From the NCBI GenBank assembly GCA_013076295.1, contig RQOL01000876.1, positions 2,170,001-2,234,000 on the forward strand: a stretch of DNA of 64,000 nt, in the 5' to 3' direction. Under the pieces are notes generated by a model, which was given only the letters and a program-made list of their open reading frames with translations, ran no database searches and had not been told where the DNA came from. Position numbers and translations under genes: made by a program. Positions 35,901 to 46,174 of this stretch are shown in pieces; within the stretch, counting starts at the first letter, position 1, and every line of letters starts with the position of its first letter. This DNA comes from Sanderia malayensis. Taxonomy: Eukaryota; Cnidaria; Scyphozoa; Semaeostomeae; Pelagiidae.

Positions 35901-38900
35901 AATACATTTCATGATCGGCTATGCTACTGTTATAAGGGCAATGCTCCATGACAACTTGTCTCGCAATGGTAAACAACGGAATTGCCAGGGGTGCTACACG
36001 CAGCAACGATATTTGCAACCTGCAACAACTGGGAACGCACAGCTGTCTTCGGGGACTGGAGACAGTTAAACACGTTAACTGCGCTTGCGCTTAGTGTAAA
36101 GTTGCAATGCAAGTTGCGAAAATCGATGTTGCAAAGTGCAATGGATATAGAATTGCTTGCAATCGTTGCATAAAGTGGAGCATAATTCTACTTCAGGCAA
36201 CCTTTGCGAGAGCAAGAATTTTGCGTTGCAAAGCGCAAAAATGCAATGTTACTCGAAAATAGAAATCGCCCGTGTAAAAGTAGGTTTAGAAAAGGTTTTT
36301 ACAACTTGTTTTTAAAATGATTTTCAAATTTGATTTGATCGTGTGTCTTTATGATGTTCTCATATACAATGGAACTTCCGAAAAACGGACATTAATAGGA
36401 CTTGGTCCGCTTGGTCCGCTGTTGAGAAGTGTCCATTGTAAAGAGATGATCAATTCTTGAAAGAAAAACATTTGCTCATTGTTTGGGGGTGCATAAAGGT
36501 GTCCGTTAAAAGAGGTTCAAGTGTAAAGCATCCACGAAATCCATGCTCTTCTTCAGCAAAAGATGCGATATTTATTTGAACACAACCTCCTCCAATGGTC
36601 GTATATTTGTCATAAAAATCTATCATTTTAATTTAGACTATTGGAGTTATCTTTTTAGTAATAGTATACATTTCTTTAAATTCATTTGACTTACATGGGA
36701 TCTAAAAAACATTTCAGTTACAAAAGCTGTCTACCACTGCTGTTACAAGAATTATATGACTGCCGTGATCAATACATAATAATTCGTTGCTACTATGTGA
36801 AATAAAGTAAGCAAAACAATATAAATACCAGTGGCGGCGGGGAGCACTATTAATGTTATTAGTCTAATAGTAGTTTTTCCCATAATTCTTTCTAATTATT
36901 TTCGGGAAAGACAATTTGAAAAAAGGTACCAAACGACAGCGAACAAAATGTCAAACGACAGGTCCAATTATAATCACGGTCCCATTCCCATTGCCTAGGT
37001 TTACTTGATCTGGGTTATAAGACATGCCATTATTCATTAATCCCATAAAATGAGCCGCTGACATTCCTTTGCAATTCAATATGACCCATCCGCGTCTCCG
37101 GCCATGCTATTAGTCTGGCAATCTCAATAGCATATGAAGGAAAACAATTGAATATTTCGTCATCTGCCCCATTGTTGGTGACGTTACAACTATTGTGTCG
37201 TAGGATTGTAATACAACTTCACTATTCGTTTTGAGAATCTAATAGCAGCAATTTCAAGTCAGACCTCACAGTGACAATTCGAGTGAAAAATTGTTCAAAG
37301 AAAAGGTCGCTTCAAAATGAATGAAGTGGTCTCCGAAGGAGTTAAATGGAATCTTTCAAAAGTGCTGTTCCTTTTGTCAGAGCAGGGCAAATTTATTGCA
37401 AAACTACAGGCATTTTTTTATGTTTTGAATCACCGGAGCTGAAAGAAGCGGCCTTACTATTAGTTTGCAGAAATTAATAGTAGGGCTACGGCATTAAGTG
37501 GGCTGGAAACCGTTGTAAAAAAAGGAAATGGCCGCACCGGCACCCATCAGACGCAAAACACCAGGAGAAAAACCTTTCTTGTAACAACATTTAGTCAATT
37601 TTGATTGGGTTTCGGGAGGATAGAACGGGGCCAGGAAATTTTTTATAATTAAAAAAGGTAAACAATTTTATCATTCAAACATTTTTATTGTGGCAGCTGT
37701 TTAATTTGTCGAATGTCGTTGAAATACTTTAACCAACAGTATGAGGGAAAGGCAGTTGATTCTCCTGGACTATAACATTTTCCACCCACGTTGGCTTTTT
37801 GCGAGCGGAGCGAGCAAAAACTAATAGTACTTTTATAGAGCTGCGCGCCGCCCCTGATAAATACCTTGTCCTCCGGGGTACATGCATCGGAAAGCACGTC
37901 CCAATTCCTCAGCTTGTCTCTTACCCATTGGGGTGAGCTCTCCACCCCATTTTAATATCAACAAAAGGGTAGGGTTGCCACTGTCGCTATGCGGGGGTTC
38001 TGCGTTCTTATTTCTGCCTTTGAACTTTTTCTTCATGTCCATGTTTCGTTTATCGTTCAACGATTTCAGCTGCAATTTTCTGTTTATACCCGAAAAATGT
38101 CCATACCTAAAAGCAACAGTTTTGAATTATTTAGATTGAAAAAAAGTCATAACATCACATCAAATGGCTTAACTAGTTCATAACAGGTTCCTCATTTGCA
38201 AAATGTGTCTAATTATATGCTTCCAGTATGATTTTACGATAGTGAGGTGACTTGCATCTGTGTCTCACTGAATTTATTGCTGTCAAAGCGTAGCCCAATA
38301 CAGTAGGGCATACTGGCTTCTACAAAATGACACAAAAATGAGAAAAATAACGCAATTACTTACATTTCAAGGACACTTTTCATTTGCAATAGCTTGGCCG
38401 GATTCTCGCGAATGTTATCATTGTCGTCCTTGTTTACATGTCGCAAAAGCTCCCGCGTTATATCAAGTACCTCTTGCAATTGTTTCGGAGTCTTGAACTT
38501 CAGTTTGCCTTCGTCTGGTCCACCATATTTATCAAACAAATCAAACCATCTAGCAAAAGAAATGACAAGATAATTACCCCTGAAATAAGCTGCAACTCAT
38601 TGGAAAATTAACACTTTAACTATTATTGCAGGGGGATGCATTAGTTAGCATTTATCTCGGAGATTCAACACACAATAAAACAATATAAAAACTCGAGTTA
38701 AGCATAGGGTGTTAGCGCAATGAGTCAAAATTACAGTCAAATCTGCATAGTTTGAACTCGTGTAATTCAAACTCTATCTAATTCGAACGAAATTCCCCGT
38801 CCCTTCAAGGATCACTAACGAACCAACTCTTACAAAACAAACCTCTATAATTCGAACTTTTTGAACATTTTTACGCTTCCCCAGGGTGTTCGAATTAGAC

Positions 38901-41900
38901 AGAGTTGACTACAATACCCTTTCATATTTACAATTTATTATGAACAATCATCTTCATCTTTTGCTTCGGTGTCCTGTCACCATGACGAATAATTCCCACA
39001 ATGCAACGCAGTTCTAGCATCGTCCCCCCTGTCGTCATTACAGGCTCCTCCTCAAACTGCGGAACTTGGTACAACAGGGGGTTTGGGATCCAAAATTGTG
39101 GCGCCAAATTTTGAAATATGACGTCAGCAAGAATCTGAGAACAATCGTCGTAATACTTCTGAGAGGTTTTTACGAAGCTGAAGCCGTTTACATCACACAC
39201 GTAGGATTTACCATTGGTTCGTAACAGATCAAAACCGCATACTGTTTGCTGTAATAAAGATAGAAACATAGACTCAGGCTCAGCCACGCCGCTCAGAGCG
39301 AATTCGCTGGGTACCAGATCGATTCCACTACTAAACGCTTACAGCTGGGGTGAATGATAACAATATGCATGCTTCACTTGATTGAATGCATGTTGAAGTG
39401 CATGCTTGATTTCAGAACGTTTATGTTTTCAACAAAAGACATTGAGCTGAACTGCTAAGTTGTATTGTTTTGTTAATTTGTGCTTCGATAGTTTTAGTTG
39501 ATTAATTCCTTAAGAAATTCAATGTTGGGTAAAACATTATCATGGAAGGTGGTTGAATTTATAAAGTTTATAACTCTTACTAAGGTGGAGTGGATTAAAG
39601 GCAGATGAGGTATATAGAAGGAATCCCGAGTCCTATTGGTTGGAGTATGTGCTACTTAGAGGAAAATCTAGATAGCTACAATCGAATTTCGCCATCTCGC
39701 ATTCGGTTAACAACTCGCTATCTCAAACAGATTCCCGTTTCCCCTTGTTCTCTAGTTGGGTGAAATTTAGTTCGGATATCTCGAACTCCCGCTATGTCGA
39801 GCGAATTTTTATTTCCCGTGCGAGTTCGAGATAGCGAAATTATAAATCGTGAAGGAATCTTGGAAAATGCAATTTGAGGTATACTTACTTTGAATATTGA
39901 GCAGACTTGCTTGGCTATCAGCTTTTCTCGCGCGCTAAGAATCACGGGATACCTAATCTCTTTGCCCTGCGCATCTCGCTCGACTTTGCCATCAAGCGCA
40001 GGCGATTTTCGTGCCTCTGCGTGGGCGTATTCTTCGCCAACAGTATAAACCTGTGAAGGAGAAAGTGAGTTTGACAAAACCTATTTCCTGTTATGTAGCA
40101 TCGAAATGCAGTGATAGATAACTTGTCTTGGTCAAATGTCTTCATATGTCCATGATGCTATATCAATTAATTAGCATGGTTTCAATGTTTCAGGTAACGA
40201 AAGAGGTGTGAAATACAACAACATACCTTAACATCCGTGCCTGCAGTTGCCATGAACTCTTCGTAGAGGTATGAACCAATTCTGCGTACACGACTTTCCG
40301 ACGAATATACACTACTGCGACTACCGATTTTACGAAATAGTATTTGACAGCCTCCACCAGCTGACATTGGGTAATAGATGTAAATATTATGATCTTCAGC
40401 ACTAACCGGTTTCTCTACGAATGGTTTTGTGAATATTTGTCCGTTGATTTCAATGTTATCATCGTATTCAATTAAGTCAGTGTCACTATCCACTGGGTTG
40501 TTATCAGCATCACGGTTGAAAACACTATAACGAGGTACTTCAATGTTCTCTTTCACCAACATCTCGTAGACTTTTCGCCTGGATCAGGTGAACAAGAATT
40601 AATTAGATTGTGTAATGAAATCTTTATCAGCATAGATAAAAAGTTCTCAAATAATAAAGTTCGTAATAAAAGTATAATGAAAAAACACATGGAAAGGATA
40701 GAAAAATTTACATAACATCAGATTCAAAATTTATATCCTTTCAGAGATACAGTCAATTCTGTCTAATTCGAACACCCTGAGGAAGCGTGAAAATGTTCAT
40801 ATTACAACAAGTTTGAATTATAGAGGTTTGTTTTATAAGAATTGGTTCATTAGTGATTCTTGAAGGGACGGAAAAATTTGTTCGAATTAGATAAAGTTCG
40901 AATTACATGAGTTTGAACTATGCAGATTTGACTGTATAAATTTTGAATTGACATATGAGGAAATTGAGTTTAGGGTTAAAGTCTTATAAAGAGAATAAAA
41001 ATAAAATTAAGATTAGAAGGATCTCAAAAGATTAGAACCAGAAGACTTTCTAGAAGGATAAAAAAGATTTTATACACGTTTAAGATGAAAAAGATCTCTC
41101 AGACACAATGGACATTAATAATGAGAAGAATAGGAAAGAATTTTAAAAAGTTAGCACAGGTAGATGAAAAAGAATTATTTACCTGTCCATGAGAATATAT
41201 TGCATCTTGAGGTCATTAAGAAGGAACGGTTGACGTAATTCAACATATTTCAAAGCTTTGTCAAGTGGAAATCCAGTCGAGTAAAATGATATCAAACAAT
41301 CAACAACAGGCCAATTTTCAACATCTTCATTTAGTATCATTTCATCTTGAAATACTTCAAAATGTAATAAATTACTCTTTCGAAGTCTTGCCAGTATTTC
41401 TTTCATCGGACGAGAGCAAGTCTGCAAGGATGAAATTTATAGTTAACAAACTTTGTACAACAGAGAAAATTTCTATCTCATTAAATACGATTGATTAAAC
41501 GATTCAAAGAAATGGGGAGCCTCGATACAAATATTAAATACCTTTTTATTCATAGCACAGACTCCAATTTTTATTTTTACTCCATCTTCAAGGTCTTCAC
41601 TTTCATCTTCGTCCAATTCAGATTCTGTTGGTGTTTTAGATTCAGAAACCACTCTTGTCTAAAGAAAATAAAAAATAGATTAAAGATTGTGCACAAATTA
41701 TTTTAATGTGAGATGAAAAAAGAGGCTCAAATTTATTACATCTGGGCTGGGGTGAGCATCAACATTCATGTCATATCAAAAATAAATGTTTAATTCAAAA
41801 GTCATTTCTCTTACCCTTTTATACAAGATTCTGTCCATGAGAGGAGAATTGGCTACGGAAGAATCGCTGCCAGTCTCTCCTCCAATCGAGCTGCTTCGAC

Positions 41901-42075
41901 TCAGTTGGGGAGGTTTGTGAAACTGGTGCTTTGGAGAAGACGAGCAAGAGGTGTTGGCATGCAATCTTGATAAATCCTCCGAGCTTTTAGATGGTGTCGT
42001 TTCATTCTTGTACAAGCTAATAGATTCACCATCAGCAAACACATGAATATCTTCAGCTATCACCGGAGCTGCCAT
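29988..42075 (-). CDS. PPIP5K: Inositol hexakisphosphate/diphosphoinositol-pentakisphosphate kinase (VIP1 family)
   Basis: Twenty-one exons in transcript order: 41815-42075, 41542-41658, 41183-41421, 40227-40578, 39889-40050, 38932-39248, 38364-38549, 37865-38106, 34857-34978, 34241-34356, 33931-33997, 33512-33659, 33114-33178, 32881-32966, 32668-32740, 32421-32554, 31831-31945, 31278-31575, 30794-30946, 30455-30637, 29988-30169. They join in phase to 1205 aa. After a Ser-rich N-terminus comes the ATP-grasp kinase domain, with [35 protein letters not shown] and [15 protein letters not shown]. The histidine-acid-phosphatase-like domain follows, with [12 protein letters not shown] (RHGDRTP at ~465-471), [20 protein letters not shown] and [20 protein letters not shown]. 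The C-terminus is Ser/Arg-rich. PPIP5Ks phosphorylate InsP6/5-InsP7 at position 1 and their second domain reverses this, in cytosol. Vertebrates have two paralogues; which one this resembles more is not decided. Confidence 0.96.
30231..30417. mobile_element. CAGTC-type MITE, copy 1 (PPIP5K intron 20)
   Basis: One of four related ~185-bp elements. Ends resemble CAGTCAACTCTGTCTAATTC and its inverted partner GAACTATGCAGATATGACTG, with TA flanks. The centre carries GGGGAAGCGTGAAAATGTTC and AAGGGACAGAGAATTTCG. Confidence 0.75.
31070..31254. mobile_element. CAGTC-type MITE, copy 2 (PPIP5K intron 18)
   Basis: The clearest copy: CAGTCAACTCTG at the left, CAGATTTGACTG at the right, TA on both sides, 185 bp. 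The TA target site and TIR style suggest mobilisation by a Tc1/mariner/pogo transposase. Confidence 0.8.
31697..31830 (-). pseudogene. Degenerate duplicate of PPIP5K exon 18 segment (or alternative exon) following exon 17
   Basis: The frame stays open past the exon 17 donor for about 44 codons. It encodes [19 protein letters not shown], which parallels [10 protein letters not shown]...IIRM encoded by the next exon (31278-31575). A possible acceptor, CTTCCCTGCAG, lies just inside this stretch. Human-like joining (YGGLFD then EMHDEQW) skips it, so it is either an exon duplicate relic or an alternative C-terminal exon. Confidence 0.45.
36821..37864. mobile_element. hAT-like non-autonomous transposon (~1.03 kb) with 8-bp target duplication
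   Basis: The element body spans 36829-37856. Its ends, CAGTGGCGGCGGGGAGCAC and, inverted, CAGGGGCGGCGCGCAGCTC, are imperfect terminal inverted repeats that both continue into ACTATTA. The direct repeat ATAAATAC flanks it on both sides (36821-36828 and 37857-37864). An 8-bp target duplication and CAG-type termini fit the hAT superfamily. No transposase frame is present. It sits in the intron after PPIP5K exon 37865-38106. Confidence 0.8.
38734..38911. mobile_element. CAGTC-type MITE, copy 3, inverted (PPIP5K intron 6)
   Basis: Same family as copies 1, 2 and 4 but in the opposite orientation: CAGTCAAATCTGCATAG on the left, AATTAGACAGAGTTGACT on the right. Its right end lies about 20 bp from PPIP5K exon 38932-39248, next to the donor site. 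Confidence 0.75.
40750..40934. mobile_element. CAGTC-type MITE, copy 4 (PPIP5K intron 3)
   Basis: CAGTCAATTCTGTCTAATTC at the left, CAGATTTGACTG at the right, TA flanks, 185 bp. Same internal motifs as copies 1-3. Confidence 0.78.
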
Positions 42076-42439
42076 TGCTTTCTGGCTTCTTTCACCAATT
42101 TTATTTTCGAATTATATTAGTTCAATTCCATTCGAGCTCTCAGGCAACTATTATAACACAACTCCGCAATGCAGTTTTCAAACACTTGGGACGGAATTAA
42201 AAACTAAAATCTTCTGAAAGCTTATTAGCTCTGTCCCAAAAATAAGTATTCCTTTTATCACATATGAAGCTTAAGTTTTCAATAGTTAATGCTCATTGTT
42301 CTCTTGAAACTTTATAACATTTCCTCATCTTAAAGTTCTTAAAAAAAAACAAAAACAACGACACCATTTGTATTCTTCAAGAATGTCACATGACACAATT
42401 AAACAATACGAGGCTAGCCTCCTCATTTATAATTCCCTA
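42076..42439. other. PPIP5K 5' flank, no gene seen
   Basis: AT-rich DNA directly upstream of the PPIP5K start codon. It must contain part of that gene's 5' UTR and promoter. I see no clear core-promoter element. Confidence 0.4.
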
Positions 42440-43945
42440 AAGGTGGGCGTGTTTGCGCAGTACAAAGTATATACCACTGCACGGGAGCATGTTTGACGTA
42501 ATGCTACTGACAGTTTTTGTTGTATCAGTTAAAGTTAAGATTAAGGTTAGGTTAACCTATGCGGTGGAGAAAGGTTGTCAGGATGCGCAGTAGCATTTTT
42601 ATTGGTATTGCGCAGAAGCGTTTATGACGTAATGGTGTCTTAATGGCTGAAGCATTGGACTTAGGGATAAGGTAAGGGTAAGGGTTAGCCTATGCGGAGG
42701 GGAAAAGTTGTCAGGATGCGCGGTAACATATATATTGGTACTGCGCAGGAGCCTATATGACGTAACGGTGTCTTAATTGCTCAGGCATTGGCCTTAGCGT
42801 TAGGGTTAGCGTTAGGGTTAGGGTTAGGGTTAGGGTTAGACCATGCGAAGGACAAAGGTGGTAAGGATGCGCAGTAGCATACATATTGGTACTGCGCAGA
42901 AGTGTATATGACGTAATGGTGCTTTATTGGCCGAGGCATTGGACTTAGGGTTAGGGTTAGGGTTTGGGTTAGGGTTAGGGTTAGGGTTAATCCTTGCGGA
43001 GGAAAAAGGTGGTCAGGATGCGCAGTAGCATATATATTTCCACTGCGCAGGAGCGTTTATGACGTAATGGTGTCGCATTGGCCTTAGCGTTAGGGTTAGC
43101 CTTAGGGTTAGGGTTATGGTTAGGGTTAGACCATGCGGAGGACAAAGGTGGTGAGGATGCGCAGGAGCATATATATTGGTACTGCGCAGGAGCGTATGTG
43201 ACGTAATGGTGCTTTAATGGCTGTGGCATTAGACTTAGGGTTAGGGTTAGCCTGTGCGTAGGAGAAAGGTAGTCAGGATGCGCAGTTGCATATATATCGG
43301 TATTGCGCAGGAGCATATATAACGTAACAGTGTCAATGGCTGAGGCATTGGCCTTAGCGTTGGGGTTAGCGATAGGGTTATCGTTAGGGTTAGGTTTAGG
43401 GTTTGGGTTAGGGTTAGGGTTAGGGTTAGTCCTTGCGGAGGAAAAAGGTGGTCAGGATGCGCAGTAGCATATATATTTCTACTGCGCAGGAGCGTTTATG
43501 ACGTAATCGTGTCGCATTGGCCTTAGCGTTAGGGTTAGCCTTAGGGTTAGGGTTATGGTTAGGGTTAGACCATGCGGAGGACAAAGGTGGTGAGGATGCG
43601 CAAAAGCATATATATTGGTACTGCGCAGGAGCGTATATGACGTAATGGTGCTTTAATGGCTGTGGCATTAGACTTAGGGTTAGGGTTAGCCTGTGCGTAG
43701 GAGAAAGGTAGTCAGGATGCGCAGTTGCATATATATCGGTATTGCGCAGGAGCATATATAACGTAACAGTGTCAATGGTTAAGGCATTGGCCTTAGCGTT
43801 GGGGTTAGCGATAGGGTTAGCGTTAGGGTTAGGTTTAGGGTTAGGGTTAGGGTTAGGGTTAGGGTTAGTCCTTGCGGGGGAAAGAGGTGGTCAGGATGCG
43901 CAGTAGCATATATATTTCTACTGCGCAGGAGCGTATGTGACCTTT
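42440..43945 (+). repeat. Complex tandem satellite with interspersed TTAGGG telomere-type blocks
   Basis: About ten units of 120-180 bp share GGATGCGCAGTAGCATATAT, CTGCGCAGGAGCGTATATGA, a TGACGTAA motif and a TTAGGG/GTTAGC block of variable length. From about 42990 the units form a ~439-bp higher-order repeat, seen nearly twice (unit starts 43015/43454, 43154/43594, 43275/43714, 43454/43893). The array fills the space between the divergent PPIP5K and POMGNT2 starts. Confidence 0.88.
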
Positions 43946-43971
43946 TCCTAACCAAACAAACATCAAGCATC

Positions 43972-45768
43972 ATGGACTTATATAAAGCATTATTTGCCAT
44001 AATTGGGTTGCAATTTGTTGTATTAGGCGTTATTCTTCACGTTTTGTTAAATGAAATTAAGGAGTTGACAAGTCGACGGAATTTCAAGACTAATGCCGAC
44101 GGTAGTTGTTTCATTAAAGAGAAGGAACTTAGGCCCAAAATCGTAGGTCTTGACCAGCCTGGTGCGAATGAAGAGGGGTATTTAAGTGAACTGAAAAAAG
44201 GCAGCAGGGTTTTTTGTTTTGGTAAATCACAGAGGGATCGAATTTGTAAGTTTCAGAACTTATGCTATCATTCGCAATGGAAGAAATATTTGTTTTTTCA
44301 CGGACAATGGACGATACTTCACAGAGCTCAACAACGAAGCGAACTTGACGAACCTGCTTTACTCGATCTGTCATCAGTTGATGATCACAACACACAATAT
44401 TTCAATTATGTCGACTTTCCAGTTGAAGCCGTAAAGGATTTTCGGAATATCAAATTTATTAAAGGTTCTTCGATTATCTTCAATAGATTTAATCCCGAAA
44501 ACCTGATGCATGTGCTGCATGACGATCTGCTGCCCTTGTATACCACATTAAGGTTATTTTCTTCTCCTGATGATGATGCAGATAGTTTAAAATCTAACAC
44601 CACGCTTGTGTTGATGGATAAAAGAGAGCAAGGTCCTTGGCAGAAGTTATATGAAATCTTCACAAAACAAAAAATTATCTTTGAAAAAGATCTTTTGTCT
44701 GACGACTTGACTTGTTTCAAAGATGTCATTGTTGGGTTGTCAAAAGAGACCACTTGGTATCAGTATGGCTTCAAATCTCCCCAAGGTCCAATCAGAAATA
44801 AAACTGTCGAGAAAAAAATGCTGGTGTATTTTATTAAGCATGTAAAGCATTATCTTAATTGTGATGCAAAATCTAAAGCAAAATATGTTGTTTTGATTGT
44901 CAGGAAACAAACACGATTGATACGAAACCAAGTTGAATTATCAATATCATTGGCTAATCTTTTCAAAAAAGAAATATTTTTACTGGATTTGGAGGAATTT
45001 GATTTGCTAAATGCAATTTGCCACATAAACCAGGCTGTTGCTTTAGTCGGCATGCATGGGGCTGAACTGATTTTGTCTTTATTTCTCAACCATGGTTCAA
45101 CTCTTGTTGAGCTCTTTCCTTACGGAATAAACCCTGAAAATTACACACCATATAAAATTCTTGCAGACATGCTTGGATTGAACTATGTAGCTTGGAGAAA
45201 TAACAATTTGTTGAACACTAAAGGCTATCCTCACAGACCACAGTGGCTTGGAGGTCTCCAACATTTGAAAAAAGAAAAACAGGATGATGTAATGAATGCT
45301 AGTGATATACCACAGCACCTCTGCTGCGATAATCCATACTGGTTGTACAAGATTTATCAAGATACCATCGTTGACATCCCATCTTTAGAAAAACAAATTA
45401 CTGAGATGACAAATTTGAATGAGATTCCTGCAGCAGTGAAATTAGATGATGGTCATTTTACAATGATCAACCCTGATGTTGTACGAAATGTGAGCTGCGT
45501 TTTAAAAGCAGAAGGAAATGCAAGGAGTTTGAGAATTTCCTGGCAAGAGCCGGTGAACTCAAAGTTTCTTGCTGGGGATTTCGTCTACCAAGTTCTTGTT
45601 CAAGAAGGATCTGATGAAGCATTAATCATTGCGTATGAATTAACAGACACACTACTTGTTTTGGATAAAAGCAATACTCGTTTGCCGTGCAGGGTATGGT
45701 TGAGAACTAAATGTGGTGGCAAACTTGGTCTGCTATCAGATACCACCCTTTGCAAAGAAAATTCATAG
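43972..45768 (+). CDS. POMGNT2: Protein O-mannose beta-1,4-N-acetylglucosaminyltransferase 2 (AGO61/GTDC2)
   Basis: A single uninterrupted 598-aa frame, comparable with human POMGNT2 (~580 aa), whose coding region is also intronless as far as I recall. A type II signal-anchor helix (residues ~7-28) is followed by the glycosyltransferase 61 domain. Conserved stretches include ALLDLSSVDDHNTQYFNYV, FNPENLMHVLHDDLLPLY, GLSKETTWYQYGF, MHGAELILSLFL, VELFPYGINPENYTPYK and HLCCDNPYWLYKIYQDT. A C-terminal fibronectin type III-like segment ends the protein. The enzyme adds GlcNAc to O-mannose in the ER, the first step towards phosphorylated core M3 glycans on alpha-dystroglycan. The ATG comes about 25 bp after the last satellite unit, so that array probably carries the promoter. 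Confidence 0.95.
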   Translation: MDLYKALFAIIGLQFVVLGVILHVLLNEIKELTSRRNFKTNADGSCFIKEKELRPKIVGLDQPGANEEGYLSELKKGSRVFCFGKSQRDRICKFQNLCYHSQWKKYLFFHGQWTILHRAQQRSELDEPALLDLSSVDDHNTQYFNYVDFPVEAVKDFRNIKFIKGSSIIFNRFNPENLMHVLHDDLLPLYTTLRLFSSPDDDADSLKSNTTLVLMDKREQGPWQKLYEIFTKQKIIFEKDLLSDDLTCFKDVIVGLSKETTWYQYGFKSPQGPIRNKTVEKKMLVYFIKHVKHYLNCDAKSKAKYVVLIVRKQTRLIRNQVELSISLANLFKKEIFLLDLEEFDLLNAICHINQAVALVGMHGAELILSLFLNHGSTLVELFPYGINPENYTPYKILADMLGLNYVAWRNNNLLNTKGYPHRPQWLGGLQHLKKEKQDDVMNASDIPQHLCCDNPYWLYKIYQDTIVDIPSLEKQITEMTNLNEIPAAVKLDDGHFTMINPDVVRNVSCVLKAEGNARSLRISWQEPVNSKFLAGDFVYQVLVQEGSDEALIIAYELTDTLLVLDKSNTRLPCRVWLRTKCGGKLGLLSDTTLCKENS

Positions 45769-45852
45769 CAATCTCATTAGGATTGTTGAATTATTATTCA
45801 GAGAAATTATAAACAATTACGTATATTATTAATTATTTTGAATTTTTTACAA

Positions 45853-45858
45853 AATAAA
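45853..45858 (+). other. Poly(A) signal for POMGNT2
   Basis: AATAAA lies 85 bp after the stop codon of the intronless glycosyltransferase gene, a typical distance. Confidence 0.6.
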
Positions 45859-46025
45859 AGCAAAGTTATTTTTTATATTTATTATGATTATTATTACTTT
45901 TATTAAGATGTTTATAAAAATTTTTTATTCTGATGTCTGAGATCTCGATTTGAAAATGAGGCAACTTCGTTCCCGCAATTGACGCCCTTAAATTTCTTGC
46001 ATTACGTCATCTATTGTTCGGATTG

Positions 46026-46040
46026 TTTTTCCCGCCAAAA
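46026..46040 (+). promoter_or_regulatory. Consensus E2F site upstream of p107/p130-like gene
   Basis: TTTTTCCCGCCAAAA matches the E2F consensus TTTSSCGC with the extended CAAA flank. It lies about 135 bp upstream of the start codon. A weaker TTCCCGCAA is near 45970. Mammalian p107 is E2F-regulated, so feedback control is plausible. Confidence 0.6.
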
Positions 46041-46041
46041 C

Positions 46042-46122
46042 ATGGCTTCCATTCCATTTGGCAAGAATAATAAAGGCTTCTTTCACAACAACAAAATCGC
46101 AGAAACGCTAAGAAAAGAATAA
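46042..46122 (+). other. Upstream ORF (26 codons) in the probable 5' UTR of the pocket-protein gene
   Basis: ATGGCTTCC opens a short frame ending at TAA (46120-46122), 52 bp before the main start. It directly follows the E2F site. If transcription starts upstream of it, it could reduce translation of the main frame. This is inference only. Confidence 0.3.
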
Positions 46123-46174
46123 ACCAGGTAATAACTTGTATATCATTAAGTTAAAAGCATAAAATAACATAAAA

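Noticed and set aside
42987..43755. Two near-identical 109-codon minus-strand frames
   Set aside because: They arise because the 439-bp satellite unit happens to stay open. Codon content mirrors TTAGGG repeats and nothing supports translation.
42440..43945. TTAGGG runs as a true chromosome end
   Set aside because: Unique genes continue on both sides and the repeats are short blocks within larger satellite units, so this is interstitial.
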